From contig NC_081408.1 of assembly GCF_030272615.1 (NCBI RefSeq), positions 400,487,889 to 400,551,888 of the forward strand: DNA of 64,000 nucleotides. Direction: 5' to 3'. The stretch's first letter is position 1. Each line of letters starts with the position of its first letter. Made by a program: the position numbers and the translations under genes. The notes under the pieces are model-generated. The model was not told the origin of the DNA. It saw nothing but the letters and a program-made list of their open reading frames with translations, and searched no databases. Source of the stretch: Cryptomeria japonica. Taxonomy: Eukaryota; Streptophyta; Pinopsida; Cupressales; Cupressaceae. Of this stretch, positions 1-12,509 are shown piece after piece.

Positions 1-980
1 TTTATGCTAGATATGCAATGGCTAGAGTCTGTAACGATCAAAAACTCATGAGATTTTCTTCGTGCGGATCCAACCCACCTGATCACAAGCATTATATAAT
101 GGTTGTCGTATGAGACATTCTAATGACTAATCGGCGTAACCCTACCCGATAATTTAATTACTTGGCGCCACCCATATTTTGCATTCCTTCAATTACCTTT
201 TTGTATTTTTGATCGGTATAGGTCACTCTGATCAATCCATTGGATCTTGCCCCAGTCATTTCACTTTTTTCCTCAAGCCTTGACTTATCTTGATGGATCC
301 ACCTTTCCTTTCTATTAGTCAGTTTTTCTTTATGTCACATTGGGGTATGTCTCTCTGATGAAACCTCCTTCTGTTTATTCCTCCAATTGCTCCATCAGCC
401 TTCAGAATGAATTCACCTAATACTTCATTCGATGGTCCCATGACATCTAACTTTCTTTTTGATTGGCGTAACTTTGACCGATTGCTTCATCGGGTGTCGG
501 CGTAGCATATTTTCCTTGCTTCCGATAGTTATAGTCTCCCCGATAGATCCGCCCTCTATGGATTCTACCCATCGGGCATCGACACAACTCTAAAAATATT
601 TCTCTGGTAGCGTAAGCTATCCCGATGAGTCTTCTTGCACCTTACTCTCCTTATTGGGTTGCTTCAGTCTATTGGCCTAGGTTTTCCTGATGTAGTCGCT
701 TCATTTGTGATGAGCTCATCTTCCTTATCGGGCATCGGATAACCCAAAACGCATCTCCCCGATAATGTATGTTATCCTGATGAGTCTTACTCCATTTCTT
801 GCTTGGTACCACTTTATTGGAGAAAGTCTCTCTGATATAGTTGCCTTCTCCACTTGGTCCATCCGGTATCATACCGAAAGGTTTCTCCCACACCATTGAC
901 ATCTTTGAACAATCTCACAACCCTTCTCTATGTTGATCTTCCAAAAAATGCTCTTGCAATGAGACTAATTGTGAAGATGA
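1..980. other. Unclassified degenerate repeat-like DNA rich in CCGAT/ATCGG words
   Basis: No gene can be supported here. The stretch repeats short words around cccgat, ccgata and atcggg many times (for example near 146, 488, 538, 570, 620, 735 and 765). On the minus strand these read as recurring YRG or YIRET-like peptides, but stops of all three kinds are frequent. It may be an old retroelement untranslated or LTR region. I recognise no family. Confidence 0.3.
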
Positions 981-1009
981 GGATTACCAGAATGCCATTT
1001 CACTCAACA

Positions 1010-3222
1010 CTTCCCTTGAATATGCCCAAGTGATGCCTTTTCATGAAGACACTGCAATATATCTCCTGTACATATAATCCAACAATAAATGCTCTTATGA
1101 TGGAACTATATGCAAAAAGCATCCATATATAGCACAAAATTATTTTGTAAAAATATGTGCTAACATGGCCTACGGAGATAAAGTTGAATATACATTGTAA
1201 AGATGGAGAGGAGCAGCCTATACAGTTATGGTGGTCATTGTGGGATTCATGTTTCATCAGATCCCACTATATCAAGTTTGAGGAGTTTTTTGTGCAGCCT
1301 TTATTCAAAGCTTTTGGAGTGTCTTTTGATGGTTCTTTTTCAGAGGAAATCAAAAGATTCCTTAGACCCCATTTACATGGGGATACCAGAGTAAACCACA
1401 ATTAGGGTGACTGGTATGTGTGCTAGGACTTCACCTATGTTAGAGTTTTCAGATTTGAAGGGGCTCCTTATGTGTTGCCGAAGTATGCACCTGACAAGAC
1501 CGCTTACCTGGAGATTGTAAGGCAGATGAGTGTCTCAAATGCAATGCATTTTGGGGGTGCCCACAAGCAAGTTTTCTTGCTTGGGACCTTACATTTTGGT
1601 GATTTTAGTATTGTCTCCACAAAGGTATATGAGATTATTCACAAGAGGTTGATAGAAGATTACAACCTCTATGAGCACATAGGTCAGAAGAACTATGACC
1701 CTGAAGGCTACATCCACTAGGGTGGGAAAAAGAAAAATCTGGGTGATTACTTTCATGAGTATGTAGAAGCCTGGGATATCTTCAGGAACAAAGAGTCTGA
1801 TGAGGCTATGTAGATAGTCCAATGTTTAGAATGGAAACTGGATGAAAAGATGCAATGGCTGTAGGAGATAGGAGAGGAAGAAGAGGTAGAGAGCGAGTCG
1901 GGAGAAAATGAAGCTATTTCAAGATTTAGGAGGCCTGAAAGGGAAGAAGAGCCTGAAGCACAAGACATAACTGTTGCAAGGATAAATGTAGATGTAGATG
2001 TTAGGCTAGAGGAGCATACCTCTTTTGTATCCGATGATGAGTTCATCAAGTCAAAGGAATTCAAGTCCTTCTTGTATCACTTCAAAGGAAAAAGGATAAG
2101 AGAAGCAATGCCTGTCATAACACCAGAGAATGACACAGAGATGATTAGGAAATTGAAGGAAGATATTGATGCAGAAGTGGAAAGCATGACTCCTCAAAGG
2201 GGAAGGAAACTTCTTGTAGAGGTAGGGATTATCTTATTTCCAGGCTAGGATCTTAGTGTGTCCTTCATTTTTGATAGCTTGTTACATCCAGAGAAGAAGG
2301 ATTTCAAATTGGACATTCAGGGTGTGAATGACATCTTCGTCAGATCAAGATATGATCTAGATGATGAGGCTATGCAGTTGTGGGCTCTTTATCCCCCAAA
2401 TAAAAGGCCAAAGATCATATATGTGGACAAGGATTTTTGGCACATGATGAAGTTAAAGGTTGGAGAGGTTGATCCCACGGTCATGGCACATATGGGAGTT
2501 GATAGCTCAATATTAAACAAAGCACAGATGAAGATGTTGATGAGAGAACCAGGAAAGTATAAATTGTTGTATGAAGAACTTTTGAGGAATAGGGACCAGC
2601 TTGTACCCTAGATAGCAGATGAATCCAAATTGAAAAAGAAGTGTGAAGAGTTGTACAAGAATAATAAAAAATTGGAGGAAAAAATAAAGAGCATAAGGAC
2701 AGACACAGCATTTGTCTTATTGACAAAACGATTTGAAAAGCTGCAAAAGGTATTGGAAGAATTCTAGACTGTTTACCAGAAAACCATGGATAACACATTA
2801 TCACACTAGAGGATTATCAATAGGTTAAACATTCTACTGCAGGATCAGAAGCTGAACAAAAAAAAGATCAATAAAGTCAAGAAGCTAATTGACACTCATC
2901 AAGGATTCACAACAAAATTAAATACCGAGTATGAGGAGTGTAAAGGGATTGTCAATCATGGATTTCCAAGTGTAGTGGATGATGCAGGGGTCATGAAGGA
3001 CAAGAACCAGTGGATCACCGAATGGAGATCTCTACTCAGTTTAGCCCTTAGTGTTGCCCATGCGGATGCGTTGGGCATGAATGAAATAGGGGAGCAGGTT
3101 GAAGGTTTGTTAGAGTAGAGATAGCAGCCAGAGATATTATCTTCAATGCTACTACATATAAAGAGGAAAAATATCTTCAACATATCCAAAAATATGGTCA
3201 GTGGATGGATGTAAAAAGCTAA
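1010..3222 (+). pseudogene. Decayed ORF of an unrecognised protein family (family A, copy 1)
   Basis: One frame runs from at least position 1157 to about 3110 and is broken by nine stops, every one of them TAG. A frameshift near 3107-3112 then leads to a second frame ending at a TAA at 3220-3222. The protein has an N-terminal part with QLWW..W and F.RP motifs, then HN-stop-GD, RVFRFEG and YVLPKY. A very acidic segment (EEEEVESESGE) and a Lys/Glu-rich probable coiled coil follow. The TAG inside HN-stop-GD aligns with Trp in the opposite-strand copy at 4111-5977. Several other TAGs sit where Gln fits. Coding similarity seems to start upstream of 1157 in another frame. The function is unknown. 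Context suggests cargo of a retroelement, not a host gene. Confidence 0.6.
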
Positions 3223-4110
3223 TCCATGTTATTGTCATGTGTTTTAGTTATAGCAGTTAAGAGGGATAGTTAGGAATTTTGTTAGTCTTTGTTTGTACAA
3301 ATGAAAGGGTGTGTCCTTTCATTTATATCATTTGAGTCATGTATATATAGAGAGTCATTTTGTATTATGTTGGACACAATGGAAGAAGTAAGATTATGAT
3401 CTTTTCAGATTGTCTGTTGGAACCTATAGTGTTATGTAAGATAAGTCCGTAGAAATGAAATTGATTTTGTGCAAACAAGTGTAATCATGAAGTATCTATG
3501 AGTCTGTAGTTTTTGTACACCAATTGTTCCCGGAAATCAATATACAAGGTCCGTTGTTTTCATCTTTAGATCGTTTCATATCATATGATGTCAATAATTT
3601 AAATACTTTCGGATAAATCTAAAGAAGATCTGTTGCAATATTTTATCTTTTGTTGATATAGAGATAGTAGAATTGTTTTTGTTGTCTCATACCATACATT
3701 GTGGATATTGCAGTGATAGTTTGTTTCTTCACATTGTCTCCAAAGATTACAAGTAGTTTTCCATTAAGTGACATGTAAACTGTCAGATAAGGCAGTGGTA
3801 TAGTTCTAGTTTCTTGTGAATAGATTAAGTGTGCACAAAGTCCTCACTGGAGAAATATATTACTAGTTTTACTTGCCTTGTTCTTTCATAATTACTCTTA
3901 GTTCCAATAGCATTCTGTTATAACTTTTATTCATATTCAATTATACTCAAAATCTCAAAATTAAAACAAGTTAAAAGCATACCAATAAAGATTAGTTGTA
4001 GGAAATTATTTTCCAGCCTTGTAAACAGCTAGATTAAACATTTTAAATTTACTATAAAGAAATCTCTTTATGCTTTGGAGATTGGGGTATACCCACCTAG
4101 GTCTAGTGGA
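3223..4110. other. Non-coding spacer with a TATA-like box
   Basis: No coding frame is visible. A tatatatag box lies at 3342-3350, followed by AT-rich sequence. This could be the U3/R part of an LTR or the 3' flank of the family A copy. I did not find a matching second LTR in the window. Confidence 0.35.
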
Positions 4111-5977
4111 GCCTAAAGTGTAGAGGAATTTGGTCTTCGATCATTCTTGTTCGTTGGCCAAGGCTGATTGAGGAATAAATAAGAGATTTGGCAAAGCTCT
4201 TGGATTTCTAATCTGTGGTTTTGGGAACCAATAGAATCAAGGCTTATTCCTCCAATATGATCTGAGCTAGATGTTATACATCTCTTCTTTCAACTTGTCG
4301 ATCATGGACTTCTTCAAGTTTGGCCATCTTCTCCTTTAATGCGTGAATCAATTAATCAAAATTGTTCATAACAAAATCAAATTTAGCACAAAATGGAGTG
4401 AAATATTTTGTTGGATCATAGATTGGATCCATTTTCTGAACTATAGCCCATAGCTTCCTTAAAGCTATCCATTTCTCTTTCCTCCAATCCCGAGTCATGA
4501 AATCAAACTCATTTCTTATTATATCCTCAAGGAAATTATGCTCATGAGGCAATAGACCTCATTTTATTCTTACCCCAAATATGTTATAAAACCCTTTCAT
4601 GTCACTATGTCTGGTTGTGATAACCCCTAAATGATATGGTGAAAAGAACTTGTCCAAATTCTCATATCCTCCTTTGAAAATCATAAAATATGGAATGACA
4701 GTATAATCAGGGAAAATTGTTCCTTTGCCTCTTCCCTTTAATTCCTTATCATGGATGCACCCTATTTGTCACATTACTTCAAAAAAACCCATTCTCAAAG
4801 GAACATTAAAAGGTAATACATGTGGTTGACTAGAGAAACCATAAAATCTAATAACAGTTCTAACAGGATAAGGGATGAAATCCCCCCAATTGTGCTCAAT
4901 CTTCAGAAGTGACATCCTCTCCTTAGGCCTTACAAAATCATGCAACTCCATGGGGATCCTTGGTGAGTTGTCTATCAATCTTTGCCTTAACCTAGAAGAA
5001 AAGTTGTTATCAAACCTTACAAAGCTAGCCTCATGTCTATCCCAAGACATATCCATACTCCAAAGTTGCACTAAAATTTCATTATTGTCAATTTTTCTTC
5101 TGAGGTTCATAGTGCCTTCAAATTAATCTACATTCTGATACAAGAGCATGTACATGAGCAAGGAGTACTAGTATAAATGAGTTCCAAACACTTCATTCTT
5201 AACATCCTACAACCCCTCATGAATCTTCTCTTCAAGATATGGGCCGAAGTCAAAAATCACTGTATAATCTGGATGTTGAATTTGTATAGCCATATACATG
5301 AAGTGAGGTGGCATAACTATAATTGGATTGAACCCCAAGACCTAACATATAGAGAAAAAGGTAGCCTAAAAAATAAGGAGAAAAACAACCAATGGGAAAA
5401 GGCTCCTCTGAACTAGGGCCAATGTAGTATGTCATCTATCCTGCTTTTTCCAAATGAATTGGAAGAAAGCAAGTTCTAATAAAACCTTTCATTCTATAAT
5501 ACTCTGCCTTCAATTCATTTCAAATCTACTTGTACCAGGTTAGCAGATGGTTCATACAAGTCAAACATCTCCTGGAATTCCTCTCTCCTGATTGTCAGCA
5601 GAATATCTCCTTCATTTCCCCTTATAAGCCTCGAGATAGGGTCGTATATGTCTACAACAGCCTTGAGCAGGTCGATATCCATGAAAACATTCGACACCAC
5701 TAATTTACCCATCATATTGCTAAACACTTGAGAATGGGGATTGTCAAATGCTCTGTCCATACCATAATTTGAACATATCTATCGCAGTCATTGGTACCCT
5801 AGCATCCGCTAAGTGGTACGCTTTATCAGTCAACCCCTCTCCTAGGGTTTTACCATGAACAAATTTTTGCCCTTGGTACTTGTCATTAGTCGAGGGCTTT
5901 AATTGGCCGAGAAAATCATCAAAAAGATTTCTCTTCAAATATTCAGTCTTCCTTGAATGTTTTCACAAGGGAGCCAT
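4111..5977 (-). pseudogene. Decayed ORF of the same unrecognised family (family A, copy 2)
   Basis: On the minus strand an ATG at 5977 opens a frame that is interrupted by a TGA after four codons and continues through KRNLFDDFLGQLKP to about 5750. It shifts frame through FDNPHSQVFSNMMG, then returns to the first frame from about 5126 to 4111. Recognisable blocks are LVQLWSMDMSWD, F.RFDNNF, DFVRPKE, EHNWGDF, VIRFYGF and HVLPFNVP. These align in order with QLWW..WD, IKFEEFF, RFLRP, HN-stop-GD, VFRFEG and YVLPKYAP of the plus-strand copy at 1010-3222. The internal stops are mostly TGA and TAA, unlike the all-TAG plus copy. The length is about 600 codons. No known domain is recognised. Confidence 0.55.
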
Positions 5978-7040
5978 CTTACCAGACTATGGTTTCTATC
6001 ACTTAACCACAAGAGGAAAAGAAAACTAGGATTTGACACAAAAACCTCAAGAGCAACACAGAAATATGCGAATTCTTATCAAATTCTGAACCCTAGAACA
6101 ATTCATGACATTTTCCCTACAATTACTCACACAATTCACACTTCAATCATTCAGGGAACATAGAAGGGGTATCTAGCAACTTACTGCTTTGAAAATACTA
6201 GACAAATTGCAATCTTGCACTACAAGAACCCACCTCAATCTTCTTCAGCACTGGGGATACCTTATGAATCGCTATGAATCACTTTATGAATTGAAAATAG
6301 CTTTGAGAATAGTTTTATTATTGTTTTGGAATGAAAAGCCATTGTGTCATCCGCCATTACTGCTTGCGCGAGTGAAAAAACTGCTCTAACTTACATTTGA
6401 AATAATTTTAAAACTGAACCGTCGATCATCTTTCATAATGGCACATCGCATGATTATCTTTAGTCAATTTGAAATTGACCACCACATGTGGCAAGCAGGT
6501 CCACCCAAAGTAGGACATGGCATAGCCAACTCACCACTTACTTCACCTCGGTCAGCGACCCTACCATCAGCTTTTCCTGGCTCACCTTGGACACATGGCA
6601 TCATCTTGTGATGTCGCGATCCTTAGCCCCCTTGCATCTTCCTTCACGGTGTTACGAGGTTTGTTGGATTTGTTCGCACTTTACCCACAAACCACGATGA
6701 TCACTTAACAATGGCTGCTAACTCTCAAGCACTTCTTGGATCAGGATTAAACATCATCATTCAACTTTACCATGTGCAGAAAAATGCACCTTTAGTAGTG
6801 CAGAATTTACCCGCTAGGAAATAGTAACATCAAAGGTTTGAAAAAGTCAAACCATTGGCTTAACCTTACCCACCAAGGACATGTGGCATCATCTCGTGAT
6901 GCCAAGGTCCATAATATCCTTTCATCTCTTGACCACAGGGCTATGTGGACTGTAGGATCTACTCGCGGTTTACCATAAAGTCACCGGCAAAAATATATGA
7001 CTTTAGACTTAGGAAAAATATTAAAGGGCCCAGTCGAAAC
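5978..7040. other. Non-coding flank with a duplicated hairpin block
   Basis: No coding frame is supported. A block of about 40 bp occurs twice, at 6581-6622 and 6870-6910, each containing ggcatcatc(t/c)(t/c)gtgatg. In the second copy ggcatca (6885-6891) and tgatgcc (6897-6903) form a perfect 7-bp inverted repeat around a 5-bp loop. The region lies just upstream of the minus-strand family A ORF, so it may be that element's leader or LTR. Confidence 0.4.
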
Positions 7041-7055
7041 AACTTAGCGCCTAGG
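7041..7055. repeat. Left target-site duplication of the LINE (15 bp)
   Basis: The 15-mer aacttagcgcctagg recurs at 14636-14650 with a single C/T difference at a CpG. It stands 42 bp before the ORF1 start codon, a reasonable position for the 5' edge of a LINE. Its length fits target-primed reverse transcription. Confidence 0.65.
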
Positions 7056-7097
7056 TGTAACACATGGTAAGATCGGTATAGAGCTGAGTTAAAGGCA

Positions 7098-8360
7098 ATG
7101 AATATGCAGCTGGGAGGAGGAAGCGGCAATGGGAGAATTCAAAATTCAAATTCTCTGAAAGGCGGGAACTCTGGTTCCAATGGTGGAAGCAACCAGAATG
7201 AAGGAGCTAGTCCTATGGGAGAGAAGGACAAGACTTCGGATATTCTAAAGGTTGTTGACATTCTACAAACTAGTGGTACTCTGCCAGAGAAGAAAGTGGG
7301 TTCTGGGTTTTTGGGGGAGGGGTCCAGCAGGGGGTCCAGCCCACGTGAAGAGACCTTGGAGAACGAAAAAGAGTCTAGAAAATGGTCATCCCTTTTTGGA
7401 ACAAAACCATCTGGTAAATCCTATTTACCTCCTGTCAAGCATATTTCTGATCCATCAGGTGGAAAGTTCGCTATCTCTATCCCTAATCTAGTTCTCGATC
7501 ATAATATAAACAATATGTCAAACTCCCTGGTAGGCAAATTTATGGGTTTGCGTCCAAACGTCGAAGTTGTAAGGGCTTATGTCAAACAGAAATGGGCTCT
7601 GAAGGGTAACATTAAAATCTTGGCTTTGCCTAAAGGCCTCCTATCTTTTACTTTCTTGTGTGAAGAAGATAAATTAAGGATACTTTGTGGTAGTCCCTGG
7701 ATGATAGGAAAGACAGCCTTGGTTCTTCAGCAATGGCATCTGAATCTAAACATGAATGACTCTCTTTTGGCACAAGTTCCAGTTTGGGTAAAGTTACCAG
7801 GTCTACCTCTTGAATATTGGGTAGAAAGCATCTTCTCAGGAATAGCAAGCTCATTTGGTGAACTCCTCTCTATAGACCCAGTCACAGCTTCAAAAAGGAG
7901 ACTCACTCATGCTAGGTTTTGTGTAGGGATAGCCCATGATGCAGACATGCCAGAACAGATAGATATAGTGTCAGAATGCAAGAAGCCCAAAAATATGCAA
8001 TGGGAGAGAATGAACCTTTCAAATTCAGATCAAAACTCAAAAATAGTAAACAGTGCTTCACATGATTCTAGATTTCCTAATTGGGGCAATGAAGATGAAA
8101 TATCCAGAATCCTCAGTAATCCGGAAGCGATTCTCGAGAAAGAAGCTAACTGGAAAATACCAAAATACAAGAACAAGAAAGGATCCACTCCCTCGGCTTC
8201 TCAACTAAGGAAATCCAGCATAATAGATCAAATAGATGTTGGGTATATCTCCTCTTCCCTAGGTCGACCTTCTAACCATAAAGTCAGAGACAAGGAGGCC
8301 AATAAGAACATTGTAGATGGAACTCAGAAGACTCTTAAGGAGTTAGGAATCGGTAAGTAA
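7098..8360 (+). CDS. LINE ORF1 protein (gag-like nucleic-acid chaperone, DUF4283-type)
   Basis: An intact frame of 420 codons starts at an ATG at 7098. The N-terminus is Gly/Ser/Asn-rich and disordered. A folded region around residues 125-300 contains SLVGKFMGLRP, KGLLSFTFLCEEDKLRIL and PVWVKLPGLPLEYW, the pattern of DUF4283 in plant LINE ORF1 proteins. The C-terminal third is basic and polar. No CCHC zinc knuckle is visible, which is common for plant ORF1 variants or may reflect C-terminal loss. The protein would bind the LINE RNA and form the ribonucleoprotein. It ends two bases before the ORF2 ATG. It is one of the few fully open frames in the window, although ORF2 downstream is dead. Confidence 0.85.
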   Translation: MNMQLGGGSGNGRIQNSNSLKGGNSGSNGGSNQNEGASPMGEKDKTSDILKVVDILQTSGTLPEKKVGSGFLGEGSSRGSSPREETLENEKESRKWSSLFGTKPSGKSYLPPVKHISDPSGGKFAISIPNLVLDHNINNMSNSLVGKFMGLRPNVEVVRAYVKQKWALKGNIKILALPKGLLSFTFLCEEDKLRILCGSPWMIGKTALVLQQWHLNLNMNDSLLAQVPVWVKLPGLPLEYWVESIFSGIASSFGELLSIDPVTASKRRLTHARFCVGIAHDADMPEQIDIVSECKKPKNMQWERMNLSNSDQNSKIVNSASHDSRFPNWGNEDEISRILSNPEAILEKEANWKIPKYKNKKGSTPSASQLRKSSIIDQIDVGYISSSLGRPSNHKVRDKEANKNIVDGTQKTLKELGIGK

Positions 8361-8362
8361 CT

Positions 8363-11300
8363 ATGAAGATTATCTCTTGGAATATTAGGGGACTTAATAA
8401 TCCTCATAAACATGATATTATTAGGAATATGATAAGGGATAGTAAACCTGATGTTTTTCTAATTCAAGAGACCAAAATGAGTAGAGAAAAAGTTGAATCT
8501 TTGAAGTTTTTTAAAAATGGGAGTATCAATGGTAGTAGCTCAGAAGGTGCTTCGAGAGGCATAACTACCATTTGGAATCTTAATAGTGTCAAAGGCCATG
8601 TTCTTATTTAAGAAAAAAAATTCTCTTGCATTAGATTTGAGAATTTAAAAGATGGAACATCATGGGTCCTCACCAACATTTATGCACCCAACACCTTGAA
8701 AGCTAGAAACTCCTAGAAAAAACATAGAAATTAGGGACAGCTTCAAGAATCTTAGCTGGTTGGTCATGGGAGACTTTAATACTCCTTTGAGAGAGGAGGA
8801 AAAGTTTGGTGGAAGCCCCTCTCAGTTAGAAAGTAGTTTGGCCCTTATGGACTTTATAAATACACGGGCTCTCAACGATGTGGAGATACAAGGATGCAAT
8901 TACACATGGACTAATAGGAGAACTGGTAATGATCTTATCCAAGTTCACCTTGATAGGGCTCTTATTTCTGATGACTGGTATAGACATTACTTCTACTCCC
9001 TGTCTGCCCACATCTAGGTTGGGCCAGATCATTTTCCCATCACCTTAATTGCTGACCCAATTAATAGAAGAAGACATTTTCCTTTCAGATTTGAAAAAAT
9101 GTGGACTCATCACCCTGATATCACTCGTAATATTCAGAAATGGTGGAGTATCCAAGTTGAGGGAATTGCTATGTACAGAGTTGTAAAGAAACTCAAAAGT
9201 GTTAAGGACAATATAAGACTCTAGAATAAATCTAGCTTTGGGAATATTTTTAGGCCAAAGGTAAAGTCCAGGATGACCTTAAGAAAATACGGGTCCAAAT
9301 TCAGAAGGATGTTTTTAGTACTGTGTCTATTGCTGAAGAAAATGAGACCCTTAAAAAATACCATGAAATCATTGTTAAAGAGGAAACTTTTTGGAAGCAG
9401 AGATCAAGATGCATTTGGCTAAAGGAAGGAGATAGAAATACAAGATTTTTTCATATGTCGATGATCAAACATAAAGCGGAAAATAGGATTACAAAATTAG
9501 CAGTGGACAATGGGGAGCTGGTCAAGGAGGAAGAGATAAGGAATGAGGCCAAAAGGTACTTTTCGAAACTTCTGAGGGATCACAGGTTGGATGTTGATGC
9601 TCAATCTTCTTTTCTTCAAAATATTCCTTGTCTCATTGATGAGCATATGAATGCCTCCCTTTCTTCAATTCCTTCGATCTTGGAAATAAAAAATGTTGTT
9701 TTTTCTTTTGATGATAACAAAGCCCCCGGTCTAGATGGCTTCCCCATGTTCTTTTTCCAAGATTTCTGGGACATTGTCGGGAAAGATGTTTCCAATGGGG
9801 TAAAGGAATTTTTTAGGGCTACAAGACTTTTGAAAGAAATTAATGGCACTTTCATTGCACTTATTCCCAAAACCCAAGGTGCTAACTCCATGGACAAGTT
9901 CAGACCAATCAACTTATGCAATTCTTTTTATAAGATTATCTCCAAGGTTCTTACCACTAGAATCCTGACTATCCTTCCTTCTTTGATTAATCATCAGCAA
10001 AATGGTTTTGTCCCGGGAAGACAAATTCTCAACTCCATTATTATTGTCCATGAGAATATTCATTCTCTTGTTAGGGCTAAGAAATAGGGTATCATCCTCA
10101 AGCTTGATCTCTCTAAGGCCTATGACCAAGTTGACCGGTCTTTTCTTGTGAAGGTTCTTGTGGCTTATGGTTTTTCCACCAAATGTGCTAACCTCTTCAA
10201 TTAGTTTATTACCTCAGCCTCTTTTGTTGTTCTTGTCAATGGTTCCCCATCCCCCTTCTTTGAAGCATCTAGAGGACTAAGGCAAGGGGATCCCATTTCC
10301 CCTATCCTCTTCATTATTATGGCTAAATGTTTTGGTAGGTCTATGGAAAACATGGTTATGCGAGGATCTTGTAAGGGACTTCAACCTTCTTTAGCTAATC
10401 TTATATGCTCTCACCAACAGTTTGTGGATGATACCATTGTCATGGGGGAATCAAGTATCTCAGAAGCTAGAACCCTCAAGGATACTCTTTGTAAGTTTGC
10501 CTTTGCATCTGGTCAGCTCATTAATTAGGTTGAAAGCAAAGTTTTTTTCATCAACACACTAGAGATAAGACAACATAGAATCAACAGAATCCTGGAATGT
10601 TGGATTGTTGATCTTCCTACCACTTATCTTGGCCTCCCCTTGGGCATTGCACCTCCTAATTCTTTTTGGAGCTCTCTAGTGGAAAAATTTCATCAAAAGC
10701 TAGTTGGTTGGAAAGGATCCCTTTTAAGTTAGGCTGGAAAGCTTCAACTTCTAAAAGCTTCTCTTCAAAGCATACCTATCTATGCCCTAAGCCTTTTCAC
10801 AATTCCAGTTAAGTATGTTGATGCAATTGAGAAAATTCAAAGAAAATTTCTATGGTTAGGGGTTGAGGATAAGAAAAGAATGTCTCTTGTGGCTTGGGAT
10901 CAGGTATGCAGATCGGAAAGTAAAGGAGGTCTGGGCCTGAGAAGAATCTAGACCCTAAATGAAGCTCTCCTGTCTAAACAAGTTTGGAGAATGTTCCACT
11001 TAGATAGTGAATAGTGTAAAATCTAGCGAAGTAAGTACTCTCTTCTATCCTCCTCTCTTTCCTCTTTTATCAATTCTGAAATCAGTATGAATGGGTCCCA
11101 TATCTGGAATCATGCATCTAAGTGCAGAGATAGCATTGCTAAAGGGGTTGTTTGGAAACTAGGCAATGGTAGGAAAGTATAATTTTGGGAAGACCCCTAG
11201 CTTTTTGATAAACCTTTGACTGATATCCCATAATGGGCCCCTTATGTCTCCTCCTGTATTAGAATATGTGGTCCTTTAGTTGAAGGGTATTGGATAGGTA

Positions 11301-11850
11301 ATAAATGGCAGAACATTGAAAGTATCCACCCAAGCCTTATTAAGCTTAAAAACCATCTTTCTTCGGCCTGGTTTAATAAAGAGGAAAACTCCCTCATTTG
11401 GAAATATGAACCCAAAGGTAATATTATTGTCTCTTCAATGTATGGTGTTCTCTCCCCCGCCCCTTCTAAAAATCCTTTCTGGTCTAAAGCTTGGATAAAG
11501 GGTCTGACCCCCAAAATCAACTTTTTCTATTGCACTATTCTTCAAAATAAAATCTTGACCTTAGATAACCTCAAGGGTAGAGGATTTGCCTTTCCTAATA
11601 GATGTGCTATGTGTCTTAAGGAGGAAGAGTCTGTGGACCATCTGGCCATCCACTGTTCCTATTCTGCTTCAATCTGGGAAAGATTTCTTAAGAGTTTTTG
11701 CTTTGATTGGGTGTTTCCTAATACTATCAATGAGTTGTTCTACTCCTGGAATTATCATTGGTCTAACTCCTTTTTGAGATCTCTGTGGCAGCTATCACTC
11801 CCTCACATTCTATGGGGATTATGGAAAGAAAGAAACAATCATATTTTTTA
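8363..11850 (+). pseudogene. LINE ORF2: endonuclease and reverse transcriptase, broken
   Basis: The frame opens with MKIISWNIRGLNN and QETK, typical of the exonuclease-endonuclease-phosphatase fold that nicks target DNA. The RT follows, with KAPGLDGFP, FRPINLCN, NGFVPGRQ, LKLDLSKAYD, GLRQGDPISP and the catalytic FVDD near 10420. A C-terminal zinc-binding RVT region contains CAMCLKEEESVDHLAIHC. It is inactivated by at least two frameshifts (about 8710 and 9260) and more than a dozen in-frame stops. Most of these are TAG at positions where Gln or Trp fits, with three TAA. The RNase H domain follows after a further frameshift at about 11850. Confidence 0.88.
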
Positions 11851-12509
11851 GGGACGCTTCTCTTACTTGGGATATTGTGTTCCAGAAAATACAATGGGCA
11901 ATTGTGGAGAACATTGGGATCATTGGGGGTCCCTGCTTTTCGACCAACCCATTGGAATCTCACATTTTAAGTTCCTAGAGTTTGGAGAATGTTGGCAATT
12001 CTGACCCCAAGCAAAACAAAAGATTAGAAGCAAGATGGAAAACTTCCCCTCATGGTTGGTCCAAAGTCAATTTCGATGGTGCTACAAAAGGTAATCCGGG
12101 CCCTGTAGGATGTGGAGCTATTCTTAGAGATGATAAAGCTATATGCAAGGAAATGATTGTTGTTCCAATAGGAAGCCAAACAAATCACAAGGCAAAAGAA
12201 ATGGTAGCACTCCAAGGTATTCTCCTCACAAAAAGATGGAATTGCCCCTACATATGGATTGAAGGGGACTCTAACAACATCATCAAATGCCTCAAGGGGA
12301 CCTCTAAGCCCTCATGGTCTATCAATAACATTATAAAGGCCGCTAGAGACCTCATTAACACTTTTGAGAAAAGTTACATATCTCATATCTATCGTGAAGC
12401 TAATGGTTCTGCTGACTAGGCAGCCAATGTGGCGGTCAATCAAGATGAAATGATTACTTGGAAGGGAGAACAAGGCCTCCTAGATGATGTCAGATTAATC
12501 ATTTTTTAG
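11851..12509 (+). pseudogene. C-terminal RNase H domain of the LINE ORF2
   Basis: After a frameshift the ORF2 product continues into a type 1 RNase H. WSKVNFDGATKGNPG carries the first catalytic Asp, IEGDSNNIIKCL has the later acidic residue, and HIYREANGSAD-stop-AA holds the last motif, where the TAG replaces the Trp usual in this family. The domain degrades the RNA strand during reverse transcription and is found in many plant L1 elements. Another TAG at 12507-12509 marks the probable end of the conserved region. Confidence 0.8.
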
